NCBI RefSeq assembly: GCF_014201315.1
Contig: NZ_JACHDY010000001.1
Coordinates: forward strand, 1,054,001-1,118,000
From: Edaphobacter lichenicola
GTDB taxonomy: Bacteria > Acidobacteriota > Terriglobia > Terriglobales > Acidobacteriaceae
Length of the DNA stretch: 64,000 nucleotides
Direction of reading: 5' to 3'
Below the pieces are notes generated by a model, which did no database searches, was not told the origin of the DNA, and saw nothing but the letters and a program-made list of their open reading frames with translations. Below, one piece after another: positions 7,798 through 16,332 of the stretch. The position numbers were made by a program, and so were the translations under genes. Position 1 is the stretch's first letter. Each line of letters starts with the position of its first letter.

Positions 7798-10041
7798 ATG
7801 GGAAAGCCGGTTCGGTTGGTCCTGATTGCGGTGGGTGCTGTTCTGGCGCTGATCGTCCTTGCGGCTGTTTGTGTGCCGCTGTTCCTCAACACGGATAGCT
7901 TCAAGGCAAAGATTGAATCGACGCTGACGAAGTCGCTGGGGCGGCAGGTGACGATCGGGAAGGTGAATCTGTCGGTGTTGTCGGGCAGCCTGGTGGCGGA
8001 GAATGCGGTGGTTGCGGACGATCCGCGGTTCAGCACGCAGCCGTTTATCCAGGCCGATACGGTGAAGATCGGGGTGGAGATCCTTCCTCTGATCTTCAGC
8101 AAGCAGGTGATCATTCGCGGGTTTTCGCTGGGGTCGCCGAAGATACAACTGCTGCGGGCGGCCAATGGGACCTGGAACTACTCCACGATTGGGACGGGCG
8201 GCCAGCAGGCGCAGAGTGCAGAGACCAAGCAGGCGTTTCCGAACCTGACGGTGGGCGAGGTGAATGTGGAGAATGGGCGGATTACCGTTGGCGCCGGACC
8301 GGGAACGACTGGGGTGGGGAGCGGGCCGATTCGCGTGTATGAAAAGGTGAATTTGAAGGTGAGGGACTTTTCTTTTGCGAAGGCGTTTCCGTTTGAGGCT
8401 TCGGCGAATCTGCCTGCGGGCGGATCGGTTGCGCTGAAGGGATCGGCTGGGCCGTTCAACCAGCAGGATGCTTCGGCTACAGCATTCTCAGGAAATCTTG
8501 AGATCAAACATCTCGATCCACTGGCTGCGGGATTTGTGGATGCTTCGGATGGCGTTACCGGCACGATCGACGACATGGTGCTGGATGCGGCGTGGAGCGG
8601 GACGCAGATGCATGTGACCAAGCTGCTGGTGGATACGCCGAAGCTGACGCTGGTGCAGAGCAATGGGCCGAAGCCGCCGAAGCCAGTAAAGGCGAATGCG
8701 GAGGGGTCGTCGATGCTGGATAACCTCACGGTGGATGATGCGCAGGTGAAGAACGGAACGATTACGCTGACGACGGCCGGCAAACCAGGCAGTGCGGTGT
8801 ACAGCCAGGTGAATGCTCAGGTGACGAACCTTTCGCCGAAGACTGCTTCGCCGTTCAATCTGAGCGGTCAGTTGCCGAATGGTGGAAGCGTGAGCGCGAA
8901 TGGTACGGCTGGACCGTTCAACCAGGCGAACAATGCGAGCACTCCAGTGAATGGGCAGGTGACGCTGAAGCATGTTGAGATTGGCACGGCGGGAGTGCTG
9001 CCGCCGGATGCTGGGATCAGCGGCGTGGCCGACCTGCAGGCGAAGATTCAGTCGAATGGGCAGACGCTGAATGCGCAGGGAGCTGCGACGGTTGTGGGGA
9101 TCAAGCTGGCGAAGGATGGTGTGCCGTCGCCGAAGCCGGTGCAGTTGCAGTTTACGCTGACGCAGAATGAGCAGGCGATGAACGGCGTGGTGCAGCAGGC
9201 GGTGGTGACGATTGGCAGCGCGGTGATCAATCTGTCGGGGACGTATCAGACGAGTGGAGCTTCGACGGCGCTTAATATGAAGGTGGTTGGGAACGCGGTT
9301 TCGATCAATGAGCTGGAGGCGTTTTTGCCTTCGGTTGGAGTGCATCTGCCGACGGGCTCGCGGCTGCAGGGAGGGACGCTGACGACGTCGCTGGCGGTGA
9401 CGGGGACCTCGGCTGCACCTGTGATTAGCGGGCCGGTGAGGATCGACAACACGGTGCTTGCGGGGTTCAATCTGGGATCGAAGCTGGGGGCGCTGTCGTC
9501 GCTTACGGGCGGGAGGATTGGTTCTTCCACGGGATCGGGGACGACGATTCGCTCTTTGAGTATGAATGTGCGCGAAGAGGGCGGAAATATTCGGACGGAT
9601 AATATTGCGCTCGATGTGGCTGGAGTGGGGACGGCGACCGGTGCGGGGAGTGTGAGTGCCGGCGGGGCGCTGAACTACAACGTGGTGCTGAAGCTGACGG
9701 GCTTGATGGGTGGCGGAGGCGGGACGCAGCAGGCCAGCTCTGGCGGAGGCGCGGTGGCTGGGCTGGCTGGGGCGCTGGGCGGGTTTATTCCGGGCGGCGG
9801 TGCTGGTGGTGCTGCGCTGGGCGGGCTTGCGGGAGGAGTGCTGAAGGCGGGGATTCCTGTGGCGATTGGCGGGACTACGAGCAATCCTACGTTCAGCCCG
9901 AATGTGGCAGGGCTGGCTGGGGCGGTTGGGGCTAATGCGGCGAAGGGTCTGCTTGGCGGGCAGCTTGGCGGGCAGCAGAAGGGGAAGACTCCGGCAAATC
10001 CTCTCGGCAATGCGCTGGGTGGTTTGCTTGGGAAGCATTGA
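7798..10041 (+). CDS. AsmA-family protein
   Basis: 747 residues from the ATG at 7798, preceded by GAGG and followed by a single N-terminal membrane anchor (about 5-28). AsmA-type features: KAKIESTLTKSLGRQVTIG near the N-terminus, long beta-rich body, and the conserved C-terminal region with repeated Gly/Ala stretches (GGGAVAGLAGALGGFIPGG). AsmA-like proteins are inner-membrane-anchored periplasmic bridges implicated in phospholipid transport and outer-membrane homeostasis. Two internal segments, about 197-270 and 350-425, resemble each other (both contain GGSV and AGPFNQ followed by an IKH/LKH strand), which suggests duplication. The upstream in-frame extension to 7720 is unlikely to be used. 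Repeat B follows the stop. Confidence 0.88.
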   Translation: MGKPVRLVLIAVGAVLALIVLAAVCVPLFLNTDSFKAKIESTLTKSLGRQVTIGKVNLSVLSGSLVAENAVVADDPRFSTQPFIQADTVKIGVEILPLIFSKQVIIRGFSLGSPKIQLLRAANGTWNYSTIGTGGQQAQSAETKQAFPNLTVGEVNVENGRITVGAGPGTTGVGSGPIRVYEKVNLKVRDFSFAKAFPFEASANLPAGGSVALKGSAGPFNQQDASATAFSGNLEIKHLDPLAAGFVDASDGVTGTIDDMVLDAAWSGTQMHVTKLLVDTPKLTLVQSNGPKPPKPVKANAEGSSMLDNLTVDDAQVKNGTITLTTAGKPGSAVYSQVNAQVTNLSPKTASPFNLSGQLPNGGSVSANGTAGPFNQANNASTPVNGQVTLKHVEIGTAGVLPPDAGISGVADLQAKIQSNGQTLNAQGAATVVGIKLAKDGVPSPKPVQLQFTLTQNEQAMNGVVQQAVVTIGSAVINLSGTYQTSGASTALNMKVVGNAVSINELEAFLPSVGVHLPTGSRLQGGTLTTSLAVTGTSAAPVISGPVRIDNTVLAGFNLGSKLGALSSLTGGRIGSSTGSGTTIRSLSMNVREEGGNIRTDNIALDVAGVGTATGAGSVSAGGALNYNVVLKLTGLMGGGGGTQQASSGGGAVAGLAGALGGFIPGGGAGGAALGGLAGGVLKAGIPVAIGGTTSNPTFSPNVAGLAGAVGANAAKGLLGGQLGGQQKGKTPANPLGNALGGLLGKH

Positions 10042-10048
10042 GGGAGGG

Positions 10049-10110
10049 TGTGTCCTGCCGGACGGGCGCCCTGCGCGGGCCGCGGTCACTTCGTGACGCG
10101 TATACCCCTT
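10049..10110 (+). repeat. Dispersed palindromic repeat B, copy 2
   Basis: TCCTGCCGGACGGGCGCCC and CGGTCACTTCGTGACGCGTA match the copy at 4651-4710, including both hairpins. As with copy 1, it sits between convergent genes (AsmA-like on +, tlyA on -). A third palindromic segment (GGGCGCCC / GCGGGCC) is richer than in copy 1. Confidence 0.75.
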
Positions 10111-10172
10111 CGGTTGGCGCTCCCGTTAGTCGCGAGCGAAGATGATTCGGACCAGATGTAGGTCGATACTGT

Positions 10173-10967
10173 CTAGAGGAAGCGGGCGTGGAGGAGGTAC
10201 TCGTGGTTGCCCTCCATACCGAGGATGGGTGAGTCGATGAGGTCGAGGGCGGTGCCGTGCTGCTCGATGACGCAGTCGCGGACGCGCTCGATGGCGGCTT
10301 GACGGGCGTCAGGGTCGCGGACGATGCCTCCCTTGCCGATGTTGGCGCGGCCGGCTTCGAACTGCGGCTTGACGAGGAGGATGGTGGTGCCTTGCCAGGG
10401 TTGATCGGGCGTGCTGAGAGCTGCGAGGACAGCAGGGAGAACGAGGGTCGCGGAGATGAAGGAGACGTCCATGGCGAGGAAGGTTGGGGTGGGGGTGTGG
10501 GGAATGAGGAGCTCGCCGTGCGTGAGGAGGCGGGCGTTGGTGCGCTCGCGGAGGGTGACGCGGGGATCGTCGCGAAGCTTGTGGGCGATCTGGCCGTAGC
10601 CGGTGTCGACGGCCAGTACAGATTGTGCGCCGGATTGGAGCATGCAGTCGGTGAAGCCGCCCGTGGAGGCTCCGATGTCGACGCAGGGGACGTCGGTGAG
10701 GCGGATGGACCAGTGGGCGAGGGCGTGCTCGAGCTTGAGGCCGCCGCGGCTGACGTATTTGAGATCGGAACCGAGGAGGCGAATGACGGCGTCGGAGGAG
10801 ATGGAGGTGCCTGGTTTGTCAATGCGCTGCTCGTCGACGAGGACGCGGCCGGCGAGGATGAGGGCCTGGGCGCGTTCGCGGGAGGCGGCGTGGCCTTGAT
10901 CGACGAGAAGCTTGTCGATGCGGGACTTCGAAGGCTTGTTGCGCTGGGGTGGTGTGGGGTTGCTCAT
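10173..10967 (-). CDS. tlyA: TlyA-family rRNA 2'-O-methyltransferase
   Basis: 264 residues. An N-terminal S4 RNA-binding domain (SRIDKLLVDQGHAASRERAQ, residues about 13-70) is followed by an FtsJ/RrmJ-like SAM methyltransferase domain (VDIGASTGGFTDCML, AVDTGYGQIAHKLR, LAMDVSFISATLVLP, LLVKPQFEAGR). The Asp/Lys/Glu-type catalytic set looks intact. TlyA proteins 2'-O-methylate cytidines of 16S and/or 23S rRNA. The start at 10967 (MSNPTPP) is preferred; the frame runs 38 codons further upstream, but that part lacks domain character and enters the divergent promoter region. Confidence 0.92.
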   Translation of the reverse strand: MSNPTPPQRNKPSKSRIDKLLVDQGHAASRERAQALILAGRVLVDEQRIDKPGTSISSDAVIRLLGSDLKYVSRGGLKLEHALAHWSIRLTDVPCVDIGASTGGFTDCMLQSGAQSVLAVDTGYGQIAHKLRDDPRVTLRERTNARLLTHGELLIPHTPTPTFLAMDVSFISATLVLPAVLAALSTPDQPWQGTTILLVKPQFEAGRANIGKGGIVRDPDARQAAIERVRDCVIEQHGTALDLIDSPILGMEGNHEYLLHARFL

Positions 10968-11209
10968 GTTCGGTGTGCTGGGTGAATCCTTCTGTTGAGT
11001 GAATGCTGAGGAACAAGGATTGTTGATTTTCTTTATGAGAATGAGATTGCAGATTCGATACGGGGCGAGGAAGTCTGCCACAGGCCGCCGATTTTTCGGG
11101 TAAAGTAGCTCTGGTGTGCAAAGCGTAAAGTAACTTCTTTTGAGGTTACATGGGGTTGCCTGAAGGAACCTAAATACTTGGCGATTTTTGCAATCTGCAA
11201 CTGTAGTGG
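10968..11209. promoter_or_regulatory. Divergent intergenic region before the sigma-factor gene
   Basis: 242 bases between tlyA and the ECF sigma gene. It holds a small hairpin GTAACTTC-TTTT-GAGGTTAC at 11130-11149 and, at 11166-11170, GGAAC, which resembles an ECF-type -35 element and could mean autoregulation. No matching -10 could be fixed by eye, so this is a hint only. Confidence 0.3.
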
Positions 11210-11785
11210 GTGCGTTTTATGTATAGAGAGACGGGACTCGTGAATTCACCACCACCCTCGGGGCAGGACGACGCTGTTCTGCTTGGGCTTGTGCAGAGGG
11301 GGGACGAGTACGCCATGGCGGCGCTGTTCGACCGCTATTCGAAGGTTGTGTACTCGGTGGCCCTTCGGGTTCTCCGCGACCCGGCCGCGGCGGAGGACGT
11401 GCTCCAGGAAATCTTCATGCAGATCTGGCGTAATCCTGATGGCTTTGTAGCAACCCGCGGTAGCCTTGGCGGCTGGCTCGCTGTGGTTTCGAGGAATCGG
11501 TCGATCGATGCGCTGCGTAGAAAGCGTCCGATGGAATCGGTCGACGATATGGCGCTGGCTTCGAACTACAATCTTGCGAACGAAGCGGAACGAAATAGTT
11601 TGGTGGAGAAGGCACGGGGTGTGATCAATCTGCTGCCGGTGGAGCAGCGTAAGACTCTGGAGATGGCATTTTTCGATGGATTGACGCACTCCGAGATTGC
11701 GGAGATGACGGGCGATCCGCTAGGTACGGTCAAGACAAGAATCCGCAGCGCGCTGACCTCGCTGAGAAAGGCGTTCCCAGCATGA
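11210..11785 (+). CDS. ECF RNA polymerase sigma factor (SigK-like)
   Basis: About 191 residues. Region 2 spans about 28-95 (ALFDRYSKVVYSVALRVL, AAAEDVLQEIFMQIW, WLAVVSRNRSIDALRRKR) and region 4 about 135-188 (LPVEQRKTLEMAFFDGLTH, EIAEMTGDPLGTVKTRIRSA). It should direct RNA polymerase to a small stress regulon. The first codon may be GTG at 11210 or ATG at 11219; neither has a strong ribosome site. It overlaps the anti-sigma gene by four bases (ATGA), so the pair is co-translated. Confidence 0.93.
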   Translation: MRFMYRETGLVNSPPPSGQDDAVLLGLVQRGDEYAMAALFDRYSKVVYSVALRVLRDPAAAEDVLQEIFMQIWRNPDGFVATRGSLGGWLAVVSRNRSIDALRRKRPMESVDDMALASNYNLANEAERNSLVEKARGVINLLPVEQRKTLEMAFFDGLTHSEIAEMTGDPLGTVKTRIRSALTSLRKAFPA

Positions 11786-12681
11786 GCGAGCCACGGCGTA
11801 TTACATCAGAAGATCTGGCGTTGTTTGCCATGCAGCTGCTTCCCGCAGAAGAAATGGCGGAGATTGCCGCTTATGTGGTGCGGTCTGAGGACGCACGGCG
11901 GGAGTTGGCTGAGATTCAAGGCGACCTTGCAATGTACGCCCATACGGTGGAGATGCAGTCGCCGTCTGCGGAGGCTCGCGATCGTTTGATGAAGCAGGTC
12001 GGGCGCGAGAAGAAGGCGATTCCGATCGATCGTCCTGTTGAGGCTGCCGCTGCTGCCAGTGCGAGTGCGAGCGTGGCTGCGAATGATGAATTTGGAAGTG
12101 CGGCGGGGAGCCTCTACTCGACGGAGGAAGAACCGCCGAAGCCGGGCTTTGCCGGCAGGGTGCTGCCGTGGGTGGGCTGGGCGGCGGCTGCTGCTCTGGC
12201 TGTGGCGGCGGGCTCTCTCTACAAAGAGCGCGAGGGGCTTCGCAGCGCGGTGACGGAGCAGAGCAGCAAGATCGATTACCTGACCGCGGATGCAGCGGCG
12301 GCGCGACAGGTTCTGGATGCGATGACCGACAGCTCGGCGCTGAGGGTGACGTTGAACGTGAAGGGTGCACCACCGGCTGTTCCGCAGGGCAGAGCGACCT
12401 ACGTGGCGAGCAAGGGGACGCTGATCTTCCTGGCGACGAACCTGGAACCGCTGCAGCCCTCGAAGACGTATGAGCTTTGGCTGATTCCGGCTGGCGCAGG
12501 ACAGAATCCGATTCCTGCAGGTACGTTCCGTCCGGATGCGCATGGGAACGCCAGTGTCATTATGCCGACTCTGCCTAAGGGCGTGGAGGCGAAGGCGTTC
12601 GGTGTGACGGTGGAGGATGAAGGTGGGGCGACGACACCGACTCTGCCGATTGTCCTGGTTGGAGCTGCTGCTGGAGAGTAA
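11782..12681 (+). CDS. RskA-like anti-sigma factor
   Basis: 299 residues: N-terminal cytosolic sigma-binding region (about 1-75, SEDLALFAMQLLPAEEMAEI), Ala-rich linker, one membrane helix (about 126-146), a short coiled stretch, and a C-terminal extracytoplasmic RskA domain (about 190-295, including TYELWLIPAGAGQNPIPAG). The zinc-binding HxxxCxxC motif of many anti-sigma factors is absent, as in RskA. It is expected to hold the cognate sigma factor at the membrane until regulated proteolysis. An intrinsic terminator follows 29 bases after the stop. Confidence 0.9.
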   Translation: MSEPRRITSEDLALFAMQLLPAEEMAEIAAYVVRSEDARRELAEIQGDLAMYAHTVEMQSPSAEARDRLMKQVGREKKAIPIDRPVEAAAAASASASVAANDEFGSAAGSLYSTEEEPPKPGFAGRVLPWVGWAAAAALAVAAGSLYKEREGLRSAVTEQSSKIDYLTADAAAARQVLDAMTDSSALRVTLNVKGAPPAVPQGRATYVASKGTLIFLATNLEPLQPSKTYELWLIPAGAGQNPIPAGTFRPDAHGNASVIMPTLPKGVEAKAFGVTVEDEGGATTPTLPIVLVGAAAGE

Positions 12682-12709
12682 CTCTGAGGCGTCAGATCAA
12701 ATGGAAGAG

Positions 12710-12739
12710 GCCATCCTTTGCAGGATGGCTTCTGTTTTT
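12710..12739 (+). terminator. Intrinsic terminator of the sigma/anti-sigma operon
   Basis: Perfect 8-bp stem GCCATCCT-TTGC-AGGATGGC followed by TTCTGTTTTT, 29 bases after the anti-sigma stop. The convergent lipoprotein gene ends 26 bases further on. Confidence 0.85.
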
Positions 12740-12764
12740 GCGGTCACAGGTTGTCTGGTGCGCT

Positions 12765-14312
12765 CTAGGGTTGAGTGACGCGAACCGAGACGCCTGCGCC
12801 CTGCAGGGGGACGGTGGTGTCGATGGCATCCGTATCGGTGCGGATGACGGTCATGAAGTTCGAGTCCGGCGATACGACGTAGACCTTGCCGGTGGGCGTG
12901 CCGCTGGTAACGGCAACGTAGTTCGGATGGCCGTTTTTGAACGGAGTCGCGGCGTCGATGCTAATGCTGAGAGGTAGCGGGATGGTTGCGATGACGGTGT
13001 TGGTGTTGAGGTTGATGACCGAGACCGTGCAGGTGGTGGTGGCGGCTGTGACGGCAACGCCAGGGGCTGCGCAGGGCAGGCTCTTGTTGCCCTGGTTGAC
13101 GACGTAGGCGCGGCTGTTGGTGGTGTCCTGGAGGACGCCGACCATGACCGGGTTCACACCGACTGGAACGGTCGCGACGACGGTGCCGAAGCCGATGGCA
13201 TCGACTGGATTGTTGAGGTCGCAGTTCGGGTTGCCGACCTGAGCGGTCGCCGAGCAGAGGGGGATGCTGATGATGCTGAGCGAGCCTGGGTTGACGCCAT
13301 CACCTGCGTTGGCGACGAGTACCTCATTACGAACCGGCGCGAAGTCTGCCCAGAGCGGGTTGACCGTCGCAGGATTGGAGCATGCCGGGGCAATGCAAAG
13401 CTGGATGGGATTGGTGGGGTTCGTGGGATTGGTCTGGCTCACCGGGACCGTGTCGAGCGCGTTGGTCTGGGCGTTGATGACTGAGACGGTGCCGTCGCCC
13501 TGATTGAGAACGAAGGCGCGCTTGGCGTCGGCGGTCATGACACCGTAGACGGGATTGACGCCTACTGGAAGCGGCGTAGGGTCGATGGTATTGGTTGCCA
13601 CTTCGATGGTGCTGGCCTGGCCGGGTGCGCCTAGAGTAAGGCTCGGGCTGAGGGCGTATACGCGTGGAGCACTGGTTACGCCGACGGTATAGACGGGCGT
13701 GAAGGCCGGGTCTATGGAGAGCTGCTGGCGGAGCGCGAGGGGAGAGCCGGTGAACTGCGAGATGACACCCTGACCGGGATTGATGGTCGGGTCGGTGACG
13801 TAGGTGTTGACACCTTCGGGAAGGATGGCCACCGGGTTGGCGCCGGGGAGCAGGGTGGTCTGGAGGATCTGGCTGGTGAGCAGCTGGGTGTCGATGTCGA
13901 AGCTGGTGAAGGTGTGGTCGCTGTTGAGCGTGTATCCGGTGTTGGCGGTTGAGGTGGTGGTGGTGCCGCCATTGAGGATCAGGTAGTAGGGGTTCACACC
14001 TACGTTGGCCGTGATGAGGATGGTGTCTCCCGAGAAGTCAACGAAGGTGATTAGACCTGGCTGGGGTTTGTCGGAGGTGCCGGTGTTGGAGACGGCTACG
14101 GCGAACTTTTGCGGCTGGGCGGCGGGGCCGACAGGGTTAATGGCGCTGACGACGGGGCGGTAGTTGTTGCCGCATCCACTGACCGAGGCCAGAACGGCGG
14201 CGACCGCTGCGAGGCTGAGTGTAGCGCGGAGGGCCTGAGTTGCAGACCTGACGGAGCGCCGGTGTGGCCGCGACTGGGTGGTTCCATTTGCTTCGATACT
14301 TGCTAAGTGCAA
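12765..14312 (-). CDS. YncE-like beta-propeller lipoprotein
   Basis: About 515 residues. The signal sequence with lipobox (LASVSGC) predicts a lipid-anchored exported protein. The body consists of repeated beta-propeller blades of the YncE/YVTN type, for example VSVINAQTNALDTVPV, SVINLNTNTVIATIPL and VYVVSPDSNFMTVIRTDTD. No enzymatic motif is evident; binding or surface roles are typical. The start is not ATG: TTG at 14312 is proposed because CGGGAG lies just upstream and it gives a normal signal peptide. The open frame extends to 14987, but that part is antisense to the DUF92 gene. The divergent DUF92 start is only 76 bases away. Confidence 0.78.
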   Translation of the reverse strand: MHLASIEANGTTQSRPHRRSVRSATQALRATLSLAAVAAVLASVSGCGNNYRPVVSAINPVGPAAQPQKFAVAVSNTGTSDKPQPGLITFVDFSGDTILITANVGVNPYYLILNGGTTTTSTANTGYTLNSDHTFTSFDIDTQLLTSQILQTTLLPGANPVAILPEGVNTYVTDPTINPGQGVISQFTGSPLALRQQLSIDPAFTPVYTVGVTSAPRVYALSPSLTLGAPGQASTIEVATNTIDPTPLPVGVNPVYGVMTADAKRAFVLNQGDGTVSVINAQTNALDTVPVSQTNPTNPTNPIQLCIAPACSNPATVNPLWADFAPVRNEVLVANAGDGVNPGSLSIISIPLCSATAQVGNPNCDLNNPVDAIGFGTVVATVPVGVNPVMVGVLQDTTNSRAYVVNQGNKSLPCAAPGVAVTAATTTCTVSVINLNTNTVIATIPLPLSISIDAATPFKNGHPNYVAVTSGTPTGKVYVVSPDSNFMTVIRTDTDAIDTTVPLQGAGVSVRVTQP

Positions 14313-14388
14313 AACTGCTCCCGCGTTGGTGCTGGTGTTGGCTATGCTCAAGGTTCGATTGTAAATCACGGAATGGCATGAGGTTGGG

Positions 14389-15261
14389 ATGGGCGAGGAA
14401 ATACAAGTTTCCGCGAGAGATTCGCAGAGAGAGGCGCACTGGGCAAAGGCGATTCCGCGGGCTCGGGACCGTTGGCAGTCGAGGTGGCTGGTCAGGGTGG
14501 TGACTCCGCTGCTTGTGCTGGGGGCGGTAAAGGCTTGCGTTTCGACGGTTGCGGCGGGTTCGGTGCGGTCGCTTCTCTTCCCGGTCGGGTTCAGCGTGGG
14601 GTTCGCCGGGTTGGTGTGGATGCTGCGATCGGCTACGCTGCCGGCGGCCGGGGTGGGACTGCTGGTGTGTCTGATTGCGGCGCTGGTGGTGAGAGTGCCG
14701 GGCGGTTTGGGATTTTTTGTGAGGCCTGCGCTGTGTGCTTTGATTGCGCTGTTTGTGCTCACCTTCGTCGCGACTCGATTTGGCAGGCGGAGAAAAGGGG
14801 CGCGCGGTCTGGCGGAGGCTCGAAGCGGAAGGCGCGCTTCGCAGGTGGTGGCGAACCTTGGAGTCGCAGCGTTGTGCGCGGCGGTTGGATGGTATGGTTG
14901 GTGCCTGGCGGCGCTGGCGGAGGCTACGGCGGATACGATGTCCTCCGAGATTGGGCAGGCGCTGGGTGGGCCGACGTGGTTGATCACGAAGTTTAGACGA
15001 GTGCCGGCGGGAAGAGATGGGGGGGTGAGCGTTGCGGGGAGTTTGAGCGGGGTGGTGGGTGCGGGGGTGGTGGTGTTGGTGGGTTCGAATATGGTTGCGA
15101 ACCGGCGGGAGATGGTTGTTGTGCTTGTTTCAGCGTGCGCCGGGTTAGTTTTTGACAGCTTTCTTGGCGCGACTGTCGAGGAGCGCGGATGGTTGGGGAA
15201 CGACCTGGTTAATTTTGCGTCAACGTTGTTTGCTGCAGGGGTGGCTTGGTTGTGGCTGTGA
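14389..15261 (+). CDS. DUF92-family integral membrane protein
   Basis: 290 residues with about seven membrane helices. The family signature is in the middle: ATADTMSSEIGQALGG, then FRRVPAGRDGGVSVAGSLSG and EERGWLGNDLVNFAST. DUF92 includes plant VTE6 phytyl-phosphate kinase and TMEM19; bacterial members are thought to act on isoprenyl phosphates, but the substrate here is unknown. The ATG has a GAGG about 8 bases upstream. The gene is followed by repeats C and D. Confidence 0.85.
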   Translation: MGEEIQVSARDSQREAHWAKAIPRARDRWQSRWLVRVVTPLLVLGAVKACVSTVAAGSVRSLLFPVGFSVGFAGLVWMLRSATLPAAGVGLLVCLIAALVVRVPGGLGFFVRPALCALIALFVLTFVATRFGRRRKGARGLAEARSGRRASQVVANLGVAALCAAVGWYGWCLAALAEATADTMSSEIGQALGGPTWLITKFRRVPAGRDGGVSVAGSLSGVVGAGVVVLVGSNMVANRREMVVVLVSACAGLVFDSFLGATVEERGWLGNDLVNFASTLFAAGVAWLWL

Positions 15262-15323
15262 GCAAGTCGGGGGCTCGTTCATAAGAAGCGCGGATTGGGC
15301 TTCTGCAAATTGAACACCAAATA

Positions 15324-15385
15324 CGGGGGTCTCTCCACTACGCAACCGACGGTGAATCTGTCGATTGCTTCGGTCGAGATGACGG
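15324..15385 (+). repeat. Dispersed repeat C, copy 1
   Basis: Begins CGGGGGTCTCTCCACT and ends TTCGGTCGAGATGACGG; the same ends frame a different centre at 17959-18013. It lies between the DUF92 gene and the next repeat. Confidence 0.7.
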
Positions 15386-15410
15386 AGTGTGTGAGTTAGG
15401 AAGAAAAGGC

Positions 15411-15520
15411 AACCGCAGATCCCTACAGGATTGACAACAAAAAGGACAGGCAACGACACGGGACAAGCAACGACAGGGGCAAGAGCAGACCCCTTCGGGG
15501 ATGACACCAAGAAAGGCAAC
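15411..15520 (+). repeat. Dispersed repeat D, two tandem degenerate copies
   Basis: CAACCGCAGATCCCTACAGG, then TTGACAACAAAAAGG and CAACGACA units, followed by a second GCAGACCCCTTCGGGGATGA copy with AAGAAAGGCAACAGCAA. Matches the element at 24540-24626. The unit CAACGRCA recurs. It ends 7 bases before the 3' end of the convergent YdcF/SanA-like gene. Confidence 0.7.
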
Positions 15521-15526
15521 AGCAAG

Positions 15527-16201
15527 CTAGACTTCGGGTTTGCCTTCGAGCCAGCTGTGCAGGAAGGCTACGTTGATGTTGAGGCGGAGGGCCGTGTAGC
15601 TGATGATCTCGTGCACGTAGCGCATGGTGAGGTCGTAGTTGCTGATGTGGCCGAGCGAGGGGCGGGGCGAGGTGTAGACGTCGAGGCCGGCGTCCTGGCA
15701 GAGCTGGCGGATGCGGAAGAGATGAGTGCCGTCGGAGACGACGACGATGTGGTGGAGATTGTTCTCGTGGGCGATGGCGGCGAGGCGGTGGACCTGCTGC
15801 TCGGTGTCGATGGAGCGGGTCTCGGCGATGATGTTGGCGAAGGGAATGCCGTTGGCGAGGAGGTAGTCGCGGCCTACTCCGCCTTCGGTGTTGCCGGAGT
15901 CCTTGTCGGTGCCGCCGCCGAGGGTGATGACGAGCGGGGCGATCTGTTTGCGGTAGAGCTCGACGGCGTGATCGAGGCGGGCGTGGAGAACGGGGGAGGG
16001 GTGGCCGAGGTACTCTGCTGCTCCGAAGACGGCGATGGCGTCGGCTGGCTGGGCGTTGTCCTGGCTGGCGACGGTGTCGATCTGCACATAGACCCAGATG
16101 CACCACGCTGTGGCGATGAGGAGCAAGAGCCCGAGGACGCGGCGGAGGAAGAGACCGCGTGTGGTGCTTCTGCTGCGCAGATTGGATTGAGGCGCGATCA
16201 T
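15527..16201 (-). CDS. YdcF/SanA/ElyC-family (DUF218) membrane-anchored protein
   Basis: 224 residues. One N-terminal membrane helix (about 18-40) anchors a DUF218 domain: ADAIAVFGAAEYLGHPSPVL, ARLDHAVELYRKQIAPLVIT, LGGGTDKD, HIVVVSDGTHLFRI. Members such as SanA and ElyC influence envelope permeability and lipid-carrier metabolism. The start fits the usual short cytosolic N-terminus. It is probably monocistronic; tsaC ends 131 bases upstream on the same strand. Confidence 0.87.
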   Translation of the reverse strand: MIAPQSNLRSRSTTRGLFLRRVLGLLLLIATAWCIWVYVQIDTVASQDNAQPADAIAVFGAAEYLGHPSPVLHARLDHAVELYRKQIAPLVITLGGGTDKDSGNTEGGVGRDYLLANGIPFANIIAETRSIDTEQQVHRLAAIAHENNLHHIVVVSDGTHLFRIRQLCQDAGLDVYTSPRPSLGHISNYDLTMRYVHEIISYTALRLNINVAFLHSWLEGKPEV

Positions 16202-16332
16202 GTTTTTCCAGAGAGCGTGCGAAGGCCCAAGGCTATGCCAGAGAGTTCAACTTTTGCATCGAGCTAGTCTACAGGGTCGGAGCTGTGAGGCTCGACGCAA
16301 AAGTTGTCGAGGCGCAGGTTGAGAGCAAATCG

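Noticed and set aside
8488..10089. 533-codon minus-strand frame opposite the AsmA-like gene
   Set aside because: Arg-rich low-complexity product in antisense of a clear protein; also includes repeat B.
14313..14987. N-terminal extension of the beta-propeller lipoprotein frame
   Set aside because: It runs antisense through the DUF92 gene and lies before the signal peptide and lipobox, so it cannot be part of the exported product.
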